This document shows, one piece after another, positions 35,640 through 43,933 of a stretch of DNA of 64,000 nucleotides (position 1 is its first letter; each line of letters begins with the position of its first letter). The notes beneath the pieces were generated by a model. The model was not told where the DNA came from and searched no databases. It saw nothing but the letters and a program-made list of their open reading frames with translations. Made by a program: the position numbers and the translations under genes. Source of the stretch: JBAXPV01 sp037132075. GTDB taxonomy: Bacteria > Bacteroidota > Bacteroidia > Bacteroidales > CAIXZF01. The DNA is taken from contig JBAXPV010000018.1 in NCBI GenBank assembly GCA_037132075.1, positions 1 through 64,000 on the forward strand, written 5' to 3'.

Positions 35640-36440
35640 CTACCAAGAACCACCTGCGCCGCCGCCGCCAAAGCCACCGCCGCCGAAGCCACCGAAACCG
35701 CCGCCGCCGCCGCCGCCAAAGCCGCCACCGCCGCCACCACCAAAGCCTCCTCCGCCACGACCACCCAGGGAGCTGGCAAGGAATAATGCTGTCCAGAATG
35801 GCAGGCCTTTTCCGATAGAATGTTGGTTGTTTCCGCCTGAACGGAATAAAAACATGATGAGCAATAAGACAAGGATTGGAACAACAATGCCCCAGGAAGG
35901 AGCTTTCTTGCTTTTTTTGTTGTAGGCACTTGCAGGATATTCCCCTCTTGCCAGCGATTCAATCACTGCCACGGCTGCTCTTATGCCTCCGATATAGTCA
36001 CCGCTTTGGAAATGGGGAATCATCTCATTTTCAACAATTCTCTTTGATGTGGCATCTGGCACGACAGCCTCAAGGCCATAACCTGTGGCGATGAATGCCT
36101 TGCCACGATCATTCCCTTGCTTAGGCTTAACCAGGATCACGATACCATTATTAAATCCTTTTTGGCCGACTCCCCATTTTTGGCCGACTTCAAAGGCATA
36201 TTGGGCAGGATCATTGCCTCCAAGATCGGCAACAGTGAGAACCACAATCTGTGTGGTTGTGGAGTCATTGAATGCGACAAGCTCTTGTTCAAGCCTGGCA
36301 ACATCAGCTGGGTCGAGGATGCCAGCCATGTCATTGACCAGCTTGGGTGGGCTTGGCCTTGGTGGGATATCCTGTGGAAAAACGGATAAGGAACCCAATA
36401 AAATCCCTAAAAGTAAAAATGATCTAATTATTCCGCGCAT
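35640..36440 (-). CDS. TPM-domain membrane protein with glycine-rich C-terminus
   Basis: Start at MRGIIRSFLL (266 residues). It has a signal peptide, then a TPM domain (about 25-150) with LVNDMAGILDP, TTQIVVLTVADLGG, KWGVGQKGFNNGIVILV and ATGYGLEAVVPD. A transmembrane helix (PSWGIVVPILVLLLIMF) follows, then a second hydrophobic stretch and about 55 residues almost entirely Gly and Phe. TPM proteins are implicated in photosystem repair in plants and in membrane stress processes in bacteria; the bacterial role is unclear. It belongs with the lemA gene and a second TPM gene. Confidence 0.88.
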   Translation of the reverse strand: MRGIIRSFLLLGILLGSLSVFPQDIPPRPSPPKLVNDMAGILDPADVARLEQELVAFNDSTTTQIVVLTVADLGGNDPAQYAFEVGQKWGVGQKGFNNGIVILVKPKQGNDRGKAFIATGYGLEAVVPDATSKRIVENEMIPHFQSGDYIGGIRAAVAVIESLARGEYPASAYNKKSKKAPSWGIVVPILVLLLIMFLFRSGGNNQHSIGKGLPFWTALFLASSLGGRGGGGFGGGGGGGFGGGGGGGFGGFGGGGFGGGGAGGSW

Positions 36441-36496
36441 CACCATAAATTTAATATCCAAAATCAAAACCCAAATTTCACCATCACAATCAGGAG

Positions 36497-36547
36497 GGTG
36501 TACTGTTAGAGACGCAAAATCGTGCGTCTCTAACGGGAAAATACACC
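36497..36547. repeat. Perfect 12-bp hairpin with outer stem (GAGACGCA palindrome)
   Basis: GTTAGAGACGCA (36505-36516) pairs perfectly with TGCGTCTCTAAC (36523-36534) around a 6-nt loop. An outer GGTGTA/TACACC pair (36497-36502, 36542-36547) extends it. It lies between the two TPM genes. It looks like an intergenic palindromic repeat more than a terminator, as no T-run follows. Confidence 0.65.
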
Positions 36548-36559
36548 AATGTTATTTTT

Positions 36560-37000
36560 TTATTTCCCAAACGAAATGTCATCAGACAATTCATTCACAT
36601 CTCCCTGGTAATAGGGGAAATGTTGTTTCAGCTGTTCCCCTGCTTTGTGTATTGCATTGCACAGACCTTTCGTAAAGTCAGCCTGCCTGAAGTCGGTAAG
36701 CATATCATGTTTAATTTCGTCCCAGAAATTCGCTCCGACTTTTTCATTGATGCCAACATCTCCAATAATAGCGAACTTGCGATTGTTGACAGCCAGGTAT
36801 ATGAGAACCCCGTTTCTGTCCCTGGTTTTTTGCATCTTAAGCTGTTTAAATACATAGGCAGCTCTTTCCATGACTTCACCCGGACATGTTTTTTCAATGT
36901 GAACGCGAATTTCTCCGGAAGTATCCAATTCGCTGAGTTGGATGACTTGTTTGATCTCCTCCTGCTCAGGATTGCTAAAGAAATCTTTTACACTTGTCAT
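36560..37000 (-). CDS. Soluble TPM-domain protein
   Basis: A 146-residue protein without signal or membrane segment. It contains a TPM domain: SGEIRVHIEKTCPG, NGVLIYLAVNNRKFAIIGD and ANFWDEIKHDM. It is probably cytosolic, unlike its neighbour. It begins 2 nt after the lemA stop. Function unknown; the LemA-TPM-TPM cluster is a recurring arrangement. Confidence 0.88.
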   Translation of the reverse strand: MTSVKDFFSNPEQEEIKQVIQLSELDTSGEIRVHIEKTCPGEVMERAAYVFKQLKMQKTRDRNGVLIYLAVNNRKFAIIGDVGINEKVGANFWDEIKHDMLTDFRQADFTKGLCNAIHKAGEQLKQHFPYYQGDVNELSDDISFGK

Positions 37001-37002
37001 AA

Positions 37003-37593
37003 TCAGAATTTTACCTGTGGAGCCTTCTCGCTGCCTGCAGCAGCTTCGAAATATGCCTTTTTCTCGAAACCGAACATGCCTGCGAAAATATTCTTCGGAA
37101 AAGAACGGATATAGGTGTTATAACTCATAGCCACCTCGTTGAATTTCTGACGTTCAACAGTGATTCTGTTTTCAGTGCCTTCCAATTGTGCCTGAAGCTC
37201 CAGGAAATTCTGGTTGGCTTTCAGCTCAGGATATTTTTCAACGACAACCATCAAACGACCCAGGGCAGCACCCACGTTATTCTGGGCGCTCTGGAATTGT
37301 TGTAATGAAGCAGCATCCAGTTTCTCCGGGCTGACATTTATTTTAGTAGCATTGGCACGAGCCTGTATTACAGCCTCTAAAGTGGATTTCTCAAAAGTAG
37401 CATAGCCTTTCACCGTTTCTACAAGGTTGGGGATAAGATCCGCACGACGCTGGTAAACATTCTGAACCTGCGCCCAGGCAGTATTAACACCTTCCTGGCG
37501 GCTAACCATTCCGTTATAAGAACTGATGGCCGGTACTACAGTGAACAATAAAATGAGAACAATAACTCCAATAACAATAAGGGTATTTTTCAT
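37003..37593 (-). CDS. lemA: LemA family protein
   Basis: The 196-residue protein has one N-terminal transmembrane helix (MKNTLIVIGVIVLILLF). A four-helix coiled domain follows with NTAWAQVQNVYQRRADLIPN, ATFEKSTLEAVIQARA and FNEVAMSYNTYIRSFPKN. These are characteristic LemA motifs. The role is uncertain. It heads the cluster with two TPM genes. Confidence 0.93.
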   Translation of the reverse strand: MKNTLIVIGVIVLILLFTVVPAISSYNGMVSRQEGVNTAWAQVQNVYQRRADLIPNLVETVKGYATFEKSTLEAVIQARANATKINVSPEKLDAASLQQFQSAQNNVGAALGRLMVVVEKYPELKANQNFLELQAQLEGTENRITVERQKFNEVAMSYNTYIRSFPKNIFAGMFGFEKKAYFEAAAGSEKAPQVKF

Positions 37594-37686
37594 AGTTTCT
37601 TTTTTTATGTGGTGTAAATGTCGGAATTAATTTTGTTTAATAAGGATTTAATGAGCTTGAATACAATCTCTCTAAATCATAATTTT

Positions 37687-39588
37687 TTATAATAATTCAA
37701 GGCTTCTTTTTACAAATTTCGTCAAATCCTCGCCCTTGAGGAGATGTTGTGTCAGCAATGCCAGGTCAGTCAGTTGTTTTGCAAGTATTGCCTTTTCTTC
37801 AGCATCTTCTGTATGCAGGACTTTCTGTATTGCTTTGTGGTTGGTGTTAATTACAAGATTGTATTGATCAGGCATGTCACGCATATAGGCATAACCTCCG
37901 CCCATGGCCGACATTTCTTTCATGCGGCGCATAAACTCAGGCTGGGTAATGGTAATTGGCTGATTATCTGCAGGTAGCGCCTCAAAAAGAATGGTAAACT
38001 TTTGTTTGTCGATAGCCTCTTCGAACAATGGCTTTACTGCACTTTCTTCCTCCGGGCTTAAGGCGGCACCGCTGAGTTCATCTTTGTTGATCAATTTTTC
38101 AATTGACTCAGCATCAATGCGTTTGAATGATGACTTTTCGAATTTTGATTCGAGGCTATTGATAAAATGGTTGTCGAGCTGACCGTCCATCAAGAGTACA
38201 TCATATCCTTTCTCTTCACAGGCCTCCAGGAAAGTGTGCTGGCTTTCAGGGTCATGGGTATATAGGTAGACAAGATTTCCGTCTTTATCGGTTTGGTTGA
38301 CTTTGATTTTCTCTTTGTATTCCTCAAAAGTGGCATATTCATTTTTAGAATTCTTGAACAGGCAGAATTTCTCAGCTCTTTCGAAAAACTTCTCTTCCGT
38401 TATCATTCCATATTCAATGAAAACGCGGATGTCGTCCCATTTTTTCTCAAATTCTTCTCTTTTGTTTTTAAAGATCTCTTCGAGTTTGTCGGCTACTTTT
38501 TTCGTGATATGAGAAGAGATTTTCTTCACATTTGAATCACTTTGCAGGAAGGATCTCGAAACGTTCAATGGGATATCGGGTGAGTCGATGACACCATGTA
38601 ATAGTGTTAGGAAGTCGGGGACGATACCTTCAACTGAATCAGTTACAAAGACCTGGTTGCAATACAATTGAATCTTATTCCGTTGAAGCTCAATGTTTTT
38701 CTTGACTCGGGGAAAATACAATATCCCGGTGAGATTGAAGGGATAATCCACATTAAGGTGAATATGGAATAAAGGATCTTCAAAAGAAGTAGGGTAGAGG
38801 GTATGATAGAATTTGTCGTATTCTTCATCGGTAAGTTCAGAAGGTTTTTGTTTCCATAGTGGTTGAACCTCATTGATGATGCGGGGAACTTCTGTCTCTA
38901 TTTCTTTGGGTTCCCCTTTTTCATCAACTTCGCCTTCCACTGTGGTCCAATGTTTTTTCATGCCGAACTGAATAGGGACAGGCAGAAAACGACAGTATTT
39001 ATTCAGTAGTTCTAAAATGCGGCTGTCTTCCAGGAATTCCTCAGAATCTTCAGCGATGTGCAGAACGACATCCGTGCCTCTGTCTTTATGGTCTGCTTCA
39101 CTGAGCTCGTAATCCGGACTTCCATCACAAGTCCAGGAAACAGCTTTGGTCCCCGGTCCTTTTTTATAAGTTTTTGTGAAGATCTCAACCTGAGACGACA
39201 CCATGAAAGCGCTATAAAAACCAAGGCCAAAATGACCGATAATGGCATGAGTCTCGGCATCTGTCTTTCCTTTGAATTTCGTCACGAAGTCTTCTGCACT
39301 TGAAAATGCAATCTGGTTGATGTATTTCTCAACTTCTTCGGAAGTCATCCCGATTCCTTTGTCTCTGATCGTAAGTGTCTTATCCGTTTTGTTCAACAGA
39401 ATTTCTATGGTAAGATCTCCAAGTTCACCTTTGACTTCACCCATGGAAGAAAGGGCTTTTAATTTCTGTGTTGCATCTACTGCATTGGATATCAGTTCTC
39501 TTAAAAATATTTCGTGATCCGAATACAGGAATTTCTTGATGATTGGAAAGATATTCTCTGTTTGTACGTTTATTTTACCTTTTTGCAT
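37687..39588 (-). CDS. htpG: Molecular chaperone HtpG (Hsp90)
   Basis: The 633-residue protein has the GHKL ATPase domain: IFLRELISNAVDATQKLK, DKGIGMTSEEVEKYI and IGHFGLGFYSAFMV. The middle domain includes GVIDSPDIPLNVSRSFLQ. The C-terminal dimerisation region has MRRMKEMSAMGGGYAYM. It folds client proteins under stress. It stands alone; the upstream 248 bp contain no clear promoter, but do contain a GGCTGATAG..CTCAGCC-type repeat-rich patch near 39680-39715. Confidence 0.96.
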   Translation of the reverse strand: MQKGKINVQTENIFPIIKKFLYSDHEIFLRELISNAVDATQKLKALSSMGEVKGELGDLTIEILLNKTDKTLTIRDKGIGMTSEEVEKYINQIAFSSAEDFVTKFKGKTDAETHAIIGHFGLGFYSAFMVSSQVEIFTKTYKKGPGTKAVSWTCDGSPDYELSEADHKDRGTDVVLHIAEDSEEFLEDSRILELLNKYCRFLPVPIQFGMKKHWTTVEGEVDEKGEPKEIETEVPRIINEVQPLWKQKPSELTDEEYDKFYHTLYPTSFEDPLFHIHLNVDYPFNLTGILYFPRVKKNIELQRNKIQLYCNQVFVTDSVEGIVPDFLTLLHGVIDSPDIPLNVSRSFLQSDSNVKKISSHITKKVADKLEEIFKNKREEFEKKWDDIRVFIEYGMITEEKFFERAEKFCLFKNSKNEYATFEEYKEKIKVNQTDKDGNLVYLYTHDPESQHTFLEACEEKGYDVLLMDGQLDNHFINSLESKFEKSSFKRIDAESIEKLINKDELSGAALSPEEESAVKPLFEEAIDKQKFTILFEALPADNQPITITQPEFMRRMKEMSAMGGGYAYMRDMPDQYNLVINTNHKAIQKVLHTEDAEEKAILAKQLTDLALLTQHLLKGEDLTKFVKRSLELL

Positions 39589-39836
39589 AGTTTGAAAGTT
39601 TTACGTCACGACCAATCTCAAACCTTGTGCCAGCTTTTGGACCTGACAAACTGGCGGGCGAGGGGAATTTGGTTATTAGGCTGATAGCTCTCAGCCCGGC
39701 AGCCTTCAGCCTCCATGAAAAAAAATTGTTATTTAAATCACAAGTTATATGTAATTTACTGAATATTTTATAGTTTTACCAAATTGTGAATTGTCTTTGT
39801 CGTGAGATTAACTAACTGAATATCAATATTATATAA

Positions 39837-41111
39837 ATGACTCCTGAAAAAATTTCCATGATTAACGGGCAGCTTCAAGTGCCCGATTGTCCAATTCTCC
39901 CTTTTATTGAAGGAGATGGCACTGGTGCTGACATCTGGGCAGCCTCTGTGAGGGTGTTTGATGCTGCTGTAGAAAAGGCTTATAAAGGCAAAAGAAAAGT
40001 TTCCTGGCTTGAGGTTTTGGCTGGAGAAAAAGCGTTTAATAAAACCGGCAGCTGGTTACCCGAAGAGACCCTGACCGCTTTCCGCGAGCATATTGTCGGG
40101 ATTAAAGGTCCGCTCACGACGCCTGTTGGTGGTGGAATCCGCTCGTTGAATGTTGCTTTACGTCAGCAACTCGATCTCTATGTCTGCCTGCGACCTGTCC
40201 GTTATTTCGAAGGGGTTCCTTCTCCGGTAAAACATCCCGAATGGGTCGATATGCATATCTTCCGTGAGAATACAGAAGATATCTATGCCGGGATCGAATT
40301 CATGGACGGTACCGCTGAAAATGCCAAGCTTAAAAAATTCCTTATTGAGGAAATGAATGTGACCAAAATTCGTTTTCCTGAGTCCTCTTCGCTGGGGATC
40401 AAACCAGTTTCTAAAGAAGGAACTGAGAGACTTGTCAGGGCAGCCATCGAATTCGCCTTACGTAAGAAACTACCTTCTGTGACGATCGTTCACAAAGGCA
40501 ATATCATGAAATTTACAGAAGGCGCCTTTAAAAATTGGGCATATGCACTGGCTGAGCGCGAATTTGGAGATCAGACTTATTCATGGGCTCAATATGACAA
40601 ACTTGTAGAGAAAGAAGGAAAAGCTATTGCTGATAATGTTCTTGCAGAGGCAGAAGCCAACGGAAAACTCATCATCAAAGATGTGATTGCAGATGCCTTT
40701 CTTCAGCAAATCTTAACCCGTCCGAAAGAATATTCTGTGATTGCCACCTTAAACCTTAACGGGGATTATATCTCAGATGCTTTGGCTGCTATGGTGGGTG
40801 GAATTGGGATTGCGCCGGGAGCGAATGTCAACTATCAAAATGGATATGCCATTTTCGAGGCAACCCATGGTACTGCTCCGAAATACGCAGGCCTCGACCA
40901 GGTAAATCCAGGTTCTGTGATCCTTTCAGGGGCTCTTATGTTTGAATACATGGGCTGGCAGGAAGTGGCCGACATGATCTACCAAGGTGTGGAAATGAGT
41001 ATTCAGCAAAAGACAGTCACTTACGACTTTCATCGTTTGATGGAAGGAGCGACCAAGTTAAAATGTTCTGAATTTGGTACGGCTGTTATCAACAATATTA
41101 TATCTTTATAG
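39837..41111 (+). CDS. icd: NADP-dependent isocitrate dehydrogenase
   Basis: The 424-residue protein matches E. coli-type Icd. The substrate loop is GGGIRSLNVALRQQLDLYV, with the regulatory-type serine. NADP-specifying residues are visible in GTAPKYAGLDQVNPG (Lys-Tyr) and TYDFHRLMEG. It decarboxylates isocitrate to 2-oxoglutarate. Citrate synthase is the next gene downstream on the same strand, so the pair covers two oxidative TCA steps. Confidence 0.95.
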   Translation: MTPEKISMINGQLQVPDCPILPFIEGDGTGADIWAASVRVFDAAVEKAYKGKRKVSWLEVLAGEKAFNKTGSWLPEETLTAFREHIVGIKGPLTTPVGGGIRSLNVALRQQLDLYVCLRPVRYFEGVPSPVKHPEWVDMHIFRENTEDIYAGIEFMDGTAENAKLKKFLIEEMNVTKIRFPESSSLGIKPVSKEGTERLVRAAIEFALRKKLPSVTIVHKGNIMKFTEGAFKNWAYALAEREFGDQTYSWAQYDKLVEKEGKAIADNVLAEAEANGKLIIKDVIADAFLQQILTRPKEYSVIATLNLNGDYISDALAAMVGGIGIAPGANVNYQNGYAIFEATHGTAPKYAGLDQVNPGSVILSGALMFEYMGWQEVADMIYQGVEMSIQQKTVTYDFHRLMEGATKLKCSEFGTAVINNIISL

Positions 41112-41181
41112 CCTGATTGGCAAATGATTGTTATTATTAATTCATCGCAACGAACAAAACGAAACATATTAAATCTGCACA

Positions 41182-42519
41182 ATGAACAGGATTAAGGACA
41201 AACTTTACGACAAGATTGAGGCCTGGCGCCCGAGGACTAATAAATTAATGAAAGAATATGGCGATGTCATAGTAGATGAGGTGACTGTTGGTCAGCTCAT
41301 CGGTGGCATGCGGGGCATTAAGAGCCTGATTACAGACATCTCTTATCTTGACCCCTTCGAAGGGATTCGCTATCGTGGCTTCACGCTGCCTGAGGTATTT
41401 GAAAAACTTCCGAAGCCAAAAGATGGCGAAATGCCTTATGTGGAAGGGTTGTTTTACCTTCTGCTCCTGGGTGAGATTCCCGGTGACAAGGACATTGAAG
41501 AAATCCGGGATGAATTCAGCAAGCGCAGGATACTTCCCCGCTATGTCTATGAAGTTGTTGATGCATTCCCATGCTGCAGTCATCCAATGACCATTTTCTC
41601 TTCTGCCATCATGGCGATGCAGCGGGAGTCGTTCTTTGCCAAGAAATACCGTGGCGGAATCAGCAAATTTGAATATTGGGATCCAACTTATGAAGATGCG
41701 CTTAATTTACTCGCGAAACTTCCTGAACTGGCAACCTATATCTATGCCAAATTATACCGTGACGGAAAGCGGATTCAGTCAAATCCTGATCTCGACTTTG
41801 GTGGAAACTTTGCGCATATGATGGGCATTGGCAAGCCTTATGATGATGTTTCCCGTTTGCATTTCATCATCCATGCCGATCATGAAGCAGGAAACGTAAG
41901 TGCCCATGCCGGTCACCTCATTGGCAGTTCTTTATCAGATATCTATCTTTCTATCTCAGGGATGATCAACGGACTTGCCGGTCCATTGCATGGTTTGGCT
42001 AACCAGGAGGTTTTGCGTTGGTTGCTTGAACTTCAGGATAAGATGGATGGTAAAAATCCAAGTGAAGAGGAATTGCGCCAATTTGTCTGGGATACACTCA
42101 ATGCCGGACAGGTTATCCCCGGTTATGGTCATGCTGTTTTGCGTAAAACCGACCCCAGGTATTCATTGCAACGCGAATTCAGTCAGAAATATATGTCAGA
42201 AGATCCGCTCTGGCAATATGTTGACAAACTGTATAAAGTTGTTCCACCAGTGCTCATTGAACAAGGTAAAGCCAAGAACCCATGGCCAAACGTGGATGCA
42301 CAAAGTGGTGTTATTCAATGGCATTACGGTGTTCGTGAATATGACTTTTACACTGTGCTTTTCGGTATTGGCAGGGCGATCGGTATCTGTACCAACCTTA
42401 TCTGGGACAGGGCTTTGTTGTACTCCCTTGAAAGACCGAAATCCATTACCACTGAGATGTTGGAGGCTATTGCCTTTAACCCCAAAGCCAAACGTAGTAA
42501 AAAGATTGTTAGCGACTAA
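41182..42519 (+). CDS. gltA: Citrate synthase, mitochondrial/eukaryotic-like type
   Basis: The 445-residue protein has HADHEAGNVSAHAGHLIGS and NGLAGPLHGLANQEV, which contain the first catalytic histidine and its surroundings. It also has PGYGHAVLRKTDPRY (second histidine) and NVDAQSGVIQWHYG (catalytic aspartate). This wording is nearly that of mitochondrial citrate synthase rather than the hexameric E. coli type, and the allosteric NADH-binding N-terminus of that type is absent. It condenses oxaloacetate and acetyl-CoA. Eukaryote-like enzymes are known in a few bacteria such as Geobacter. Confidence 0.95.
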   Translation: MNRIKDKLYDKIEAWRPRTNKLMKEYGDVIVDEVTVGQLIGGMRGIKSLITDISYLDPFEGIRYRGFTLPEVFEKLPKPKDGEMPYVEGLFYLLLLGEIPGDKDIEEIRDEFSKRRILPRYVYEVVDAFPCCSHPMTIFSSAIMAMQRESFFAKKYRGGISKFEYWDPTYEDALNLLAKLPELATYIYAKLYRDGKRIQSNPDLDFGGNFAHMMGIGKPYDDVSRLHFIIHADHEAGNVSAHAGHLIGSSLSDIYLSISGMINGLAGPLHGLANQEVLRWLLELQDKMDGKNPSEEELRQFVWDTLNAGQVIPGYGHAVLRKTDPRYSLQREFSQKYMSEDPLWQYVDKLYKVVPPVLIEQGKAKNPWPNVDAQSGVIQWHYGVREYDFYTVLFGIGRAIGICTNLIWDRALLYSLERPKSITTEMLEAIAFNPKAKRSKKIVSD

Positions 42520-42530
42520 TCGCAGCGATT

Positions 42531-43034
42531 TTACCAGGAATTATAATGAATACGGGCCGGGTCAATACGATCCGGCCTTTCTTTTGTCTCGTCAGGGTAA
42601 CCGATGGCGATGATGGTAAGCGGTATGGCAAAAGAAGGAAGCCTTAGTGTTCTGGCAACATTCGCCATGCGGTCTTCACGGGGATAGCAGCCGATCCAAA
42701 CGCTACCCAGTCCCAGGTTATAAGCTTCGAGCATGATGTTGTGTCCCGCCATGCTACAATCCTGGATCCAGAACCCTTCGCGGGTGACGCGCTCCATGTC
42801 TGCACAAACGATGATCGCAGCCTGGGCTGTTTTTAATGCTGAGGTATAGGGGCCCGATAAGATAAGCTCATCCAGAACATCACGCTTATCGACGATTACG
42901 AATTGCCAGGGCTGCTGGTTGCCGGCCGATGGCGCGAACATGGCAGCTCCAACCAGGAGATCCAGCTGCTCCTTTTCTATTTGTTGAGACGTATATTTCC
43001 GGATGCTGCGGCGGTCGAAGACAGGATTTTTCAT
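42531..43034 (-). CDS. Nitroreductase family protein
   Basis: Start at MKNPVFDRRSIRKYTSQQIE (167 residues), supported by a promoter -7 box 14 nt upstream. It has the flavin-binding RRSIRKY start, FAPSAGNQQPWQFV and GLGSVWIGCYPR. This is a small FMN- and NAD(P)H-dependent oxidoreductase; its natural substrate is unknown. It is convergent with gltA, 11 nt apart. Confidence 0.92.
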   Translation of the reverse strand: MKNPVFDRRSIRKYTSQQIEKEQLDLLVGAAMFAPSAGNQQPWQFVIVDKRDVLDELILSGPYTSALKTAQAAIIVCADMERVTREGFWIQDCSMAGHNIMLEAYNLGLGSVWIGCYPREDRMANVARTLRLPSFAIPLTIIAIGYPDETKERPDRIDPARIHYNSW

Positions 43035-43048
43035 GGGATTTGTTTTTC

Positions 43049-43056
43049 CAAAGGTA
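43049..43056 (-). promoter_or_regulatory. Promoter -7 element for the nitroreductase gene
   Basis: TACCTTTG on the minus strand matches TAnnTTTG and ends 14 nt before the chosen ATG. It excludes the longer reading frame as the true start. Confidence 0.55.
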
Positions 43057-43159
43057 ATCGGATCGGAATTAAGCTGATTTTTATCATTGGTTATTTGCAT
43101 TTAAATAATAACTAAATTAGAAGATGAAATTTATTATGTCACCTAAAACCTATTTTTTT

Positions 43160-43768
43160 ATGAAAAAAATTATCTCAGCAGTAGTTTTTGCGATGATCGT
43201 ATTTGGGTTTAGCATGAGTTATGCTCAGCTAAGCAAAGGAAATTGGATCCTTGGCGTTTCATCAGATCTAAGTGCATCCATTTCAACAAGTAAAGTGAAT
43301 GGAACAAAGTCTGGAAGCTCCAAAAGTTTCTACATGTCTCCAAAGGCCGCATATTTTTTCATGGACAAGCTGGCGGGTGGATTGGTTTTGAATTTAAACA
43401 CTTATTCCGGCAAGTATTCAGATGACAGTAAAGATAAATCGATAGGATTCTCAGCAGGGCCATGGTTTCGATATTATTTGCCATGCAGCTATATGAGTTT
43501 TAAACCGTTTGCTCAGCTTGAAGGCGTATACGGTATGTCAAAATCGACTTATAAACCGGCGACAGCTAGTGAGTCGAAATACAATTATACAGATATGAGC
43601 TTTGATGTTCTGGTAGGGGCTTCTTGTTTCTTTAACCAGCATGTTGCCTTGGATGCAAGTCTGGGCTATTCAAATTTTCGGGAAAAAGAGAAAAGCAGTG
43701 GCGACAAATATGCCGGAAGTGGATTTCAATTTGAAATTGGCTTGTCTGTTTTCCTGGGACAGAAATAG
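43160..43768 (+). CDS. Small outer-membrane beta-barrel protein (OmpW/OprF-like size)
   Basis: Start at MKKIISAVVFAMIV (202 residues) with a signal peptide ending SYAQ. The rest alternates hydrophobic and polar residues and ends in a strand finishing GLSVFLGQK. A pattern of GPWFRYYLP, KPFAQLEGVYG and VGASCFFNQHVALDASLGY strands is typical of eight-stranded barrels (outer membrane protein beta-barrel domain). Function unknown. Confidence 0.8.
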   Translation: MKKIISAVVFAMIVFGFSMSYAQLSKGNWILGVSSDLSASISTSKVNGTKSGSSKSFYMSPKAAYFFMDKLAGGLVLNLNTYSGKYSDDSKDKSIGFSAGPWFRYYLPCSYMSFKPFAQLEGVYGMSKSTYKPATASESKYNYTDMSFDVLVGASCFFNQHVALDASLGYSNFREKEKSSGDKYAGSGFQFEIGLSVFLGQK

Positions 43769-43777
43769 ATATTTGAC

Positions 43778-43836
43778 TCGTGTGCGGGTGTGCCTTTGTG
43801 CCCTTCTGCTCGTCACAAAATGATAAATCATTTTGT
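43778..43836. repeat. GTGTGC-rich element, copy 2, plus a perfect 9-bp palindrome
   Basis: The first part (43778-43813) has GTGTGCGGGTGTGCC and CTGCTCGT, wording shared with the copy at 46158. It is followed by ACAAAATGA-TAAA-TCATTTTGT (43815-43836), a perfect hairpin that may terminate the barrel gene. Confidence 0.5.
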
Positions 43837-43891
43837 AATGATAGAAACGGTCTAAATTGCAGATTGTCTTCTTGTTTTCAGCGATTTCGGG

Positions 43892-43899
43892 TAATTTTG
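43892..43899 (+). promoter_or_regulatory. Promoter -7 element for iorAB
   Basis: TAATTTTG matches TAnnTTTG and ends 34 nt before the iorA ATG. A CTTG lies 17 bp upstream, shorter than the usual spacing, so the -33 assignment is weak. Confidence 0.4.
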
Positions 43900-43933
43900 C
43901 ATGAGAAAATTTACTATCTGAATTCTTACTCAT

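Noticed and set aside
35605..35925. Proline-rich plus-strand frame
   Set aside because: It is the complement of the glycine-rich tail of the TPM-domain protein. Low complexity explains it.
36085..36675. Plus-strand frame of 196 codons across the TPM genes
   Set aside because: It crosses two well supported minus-strand genes and the intergenic hairpin, and has no recognisable domain.
39680..39715. GGCTGATAG..CTCAGCC segment upstream of htpG
   Set aside because: It can fold, but it is low-complexity CAGCC sequence with no promoter or gene features. It is mentioned only in the htpG entry.
39795..39802. TGTCTTTG as a promoter for icd
   Set aside because: It deviates from TAnnTTTG at the second base, and no TTTG lies at the expected distance.
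41975..42613. Plus-strand frame of 212 codons inside gltA
   Set aside because: It is a shifted frame of citrate synthase, running past its end without support.
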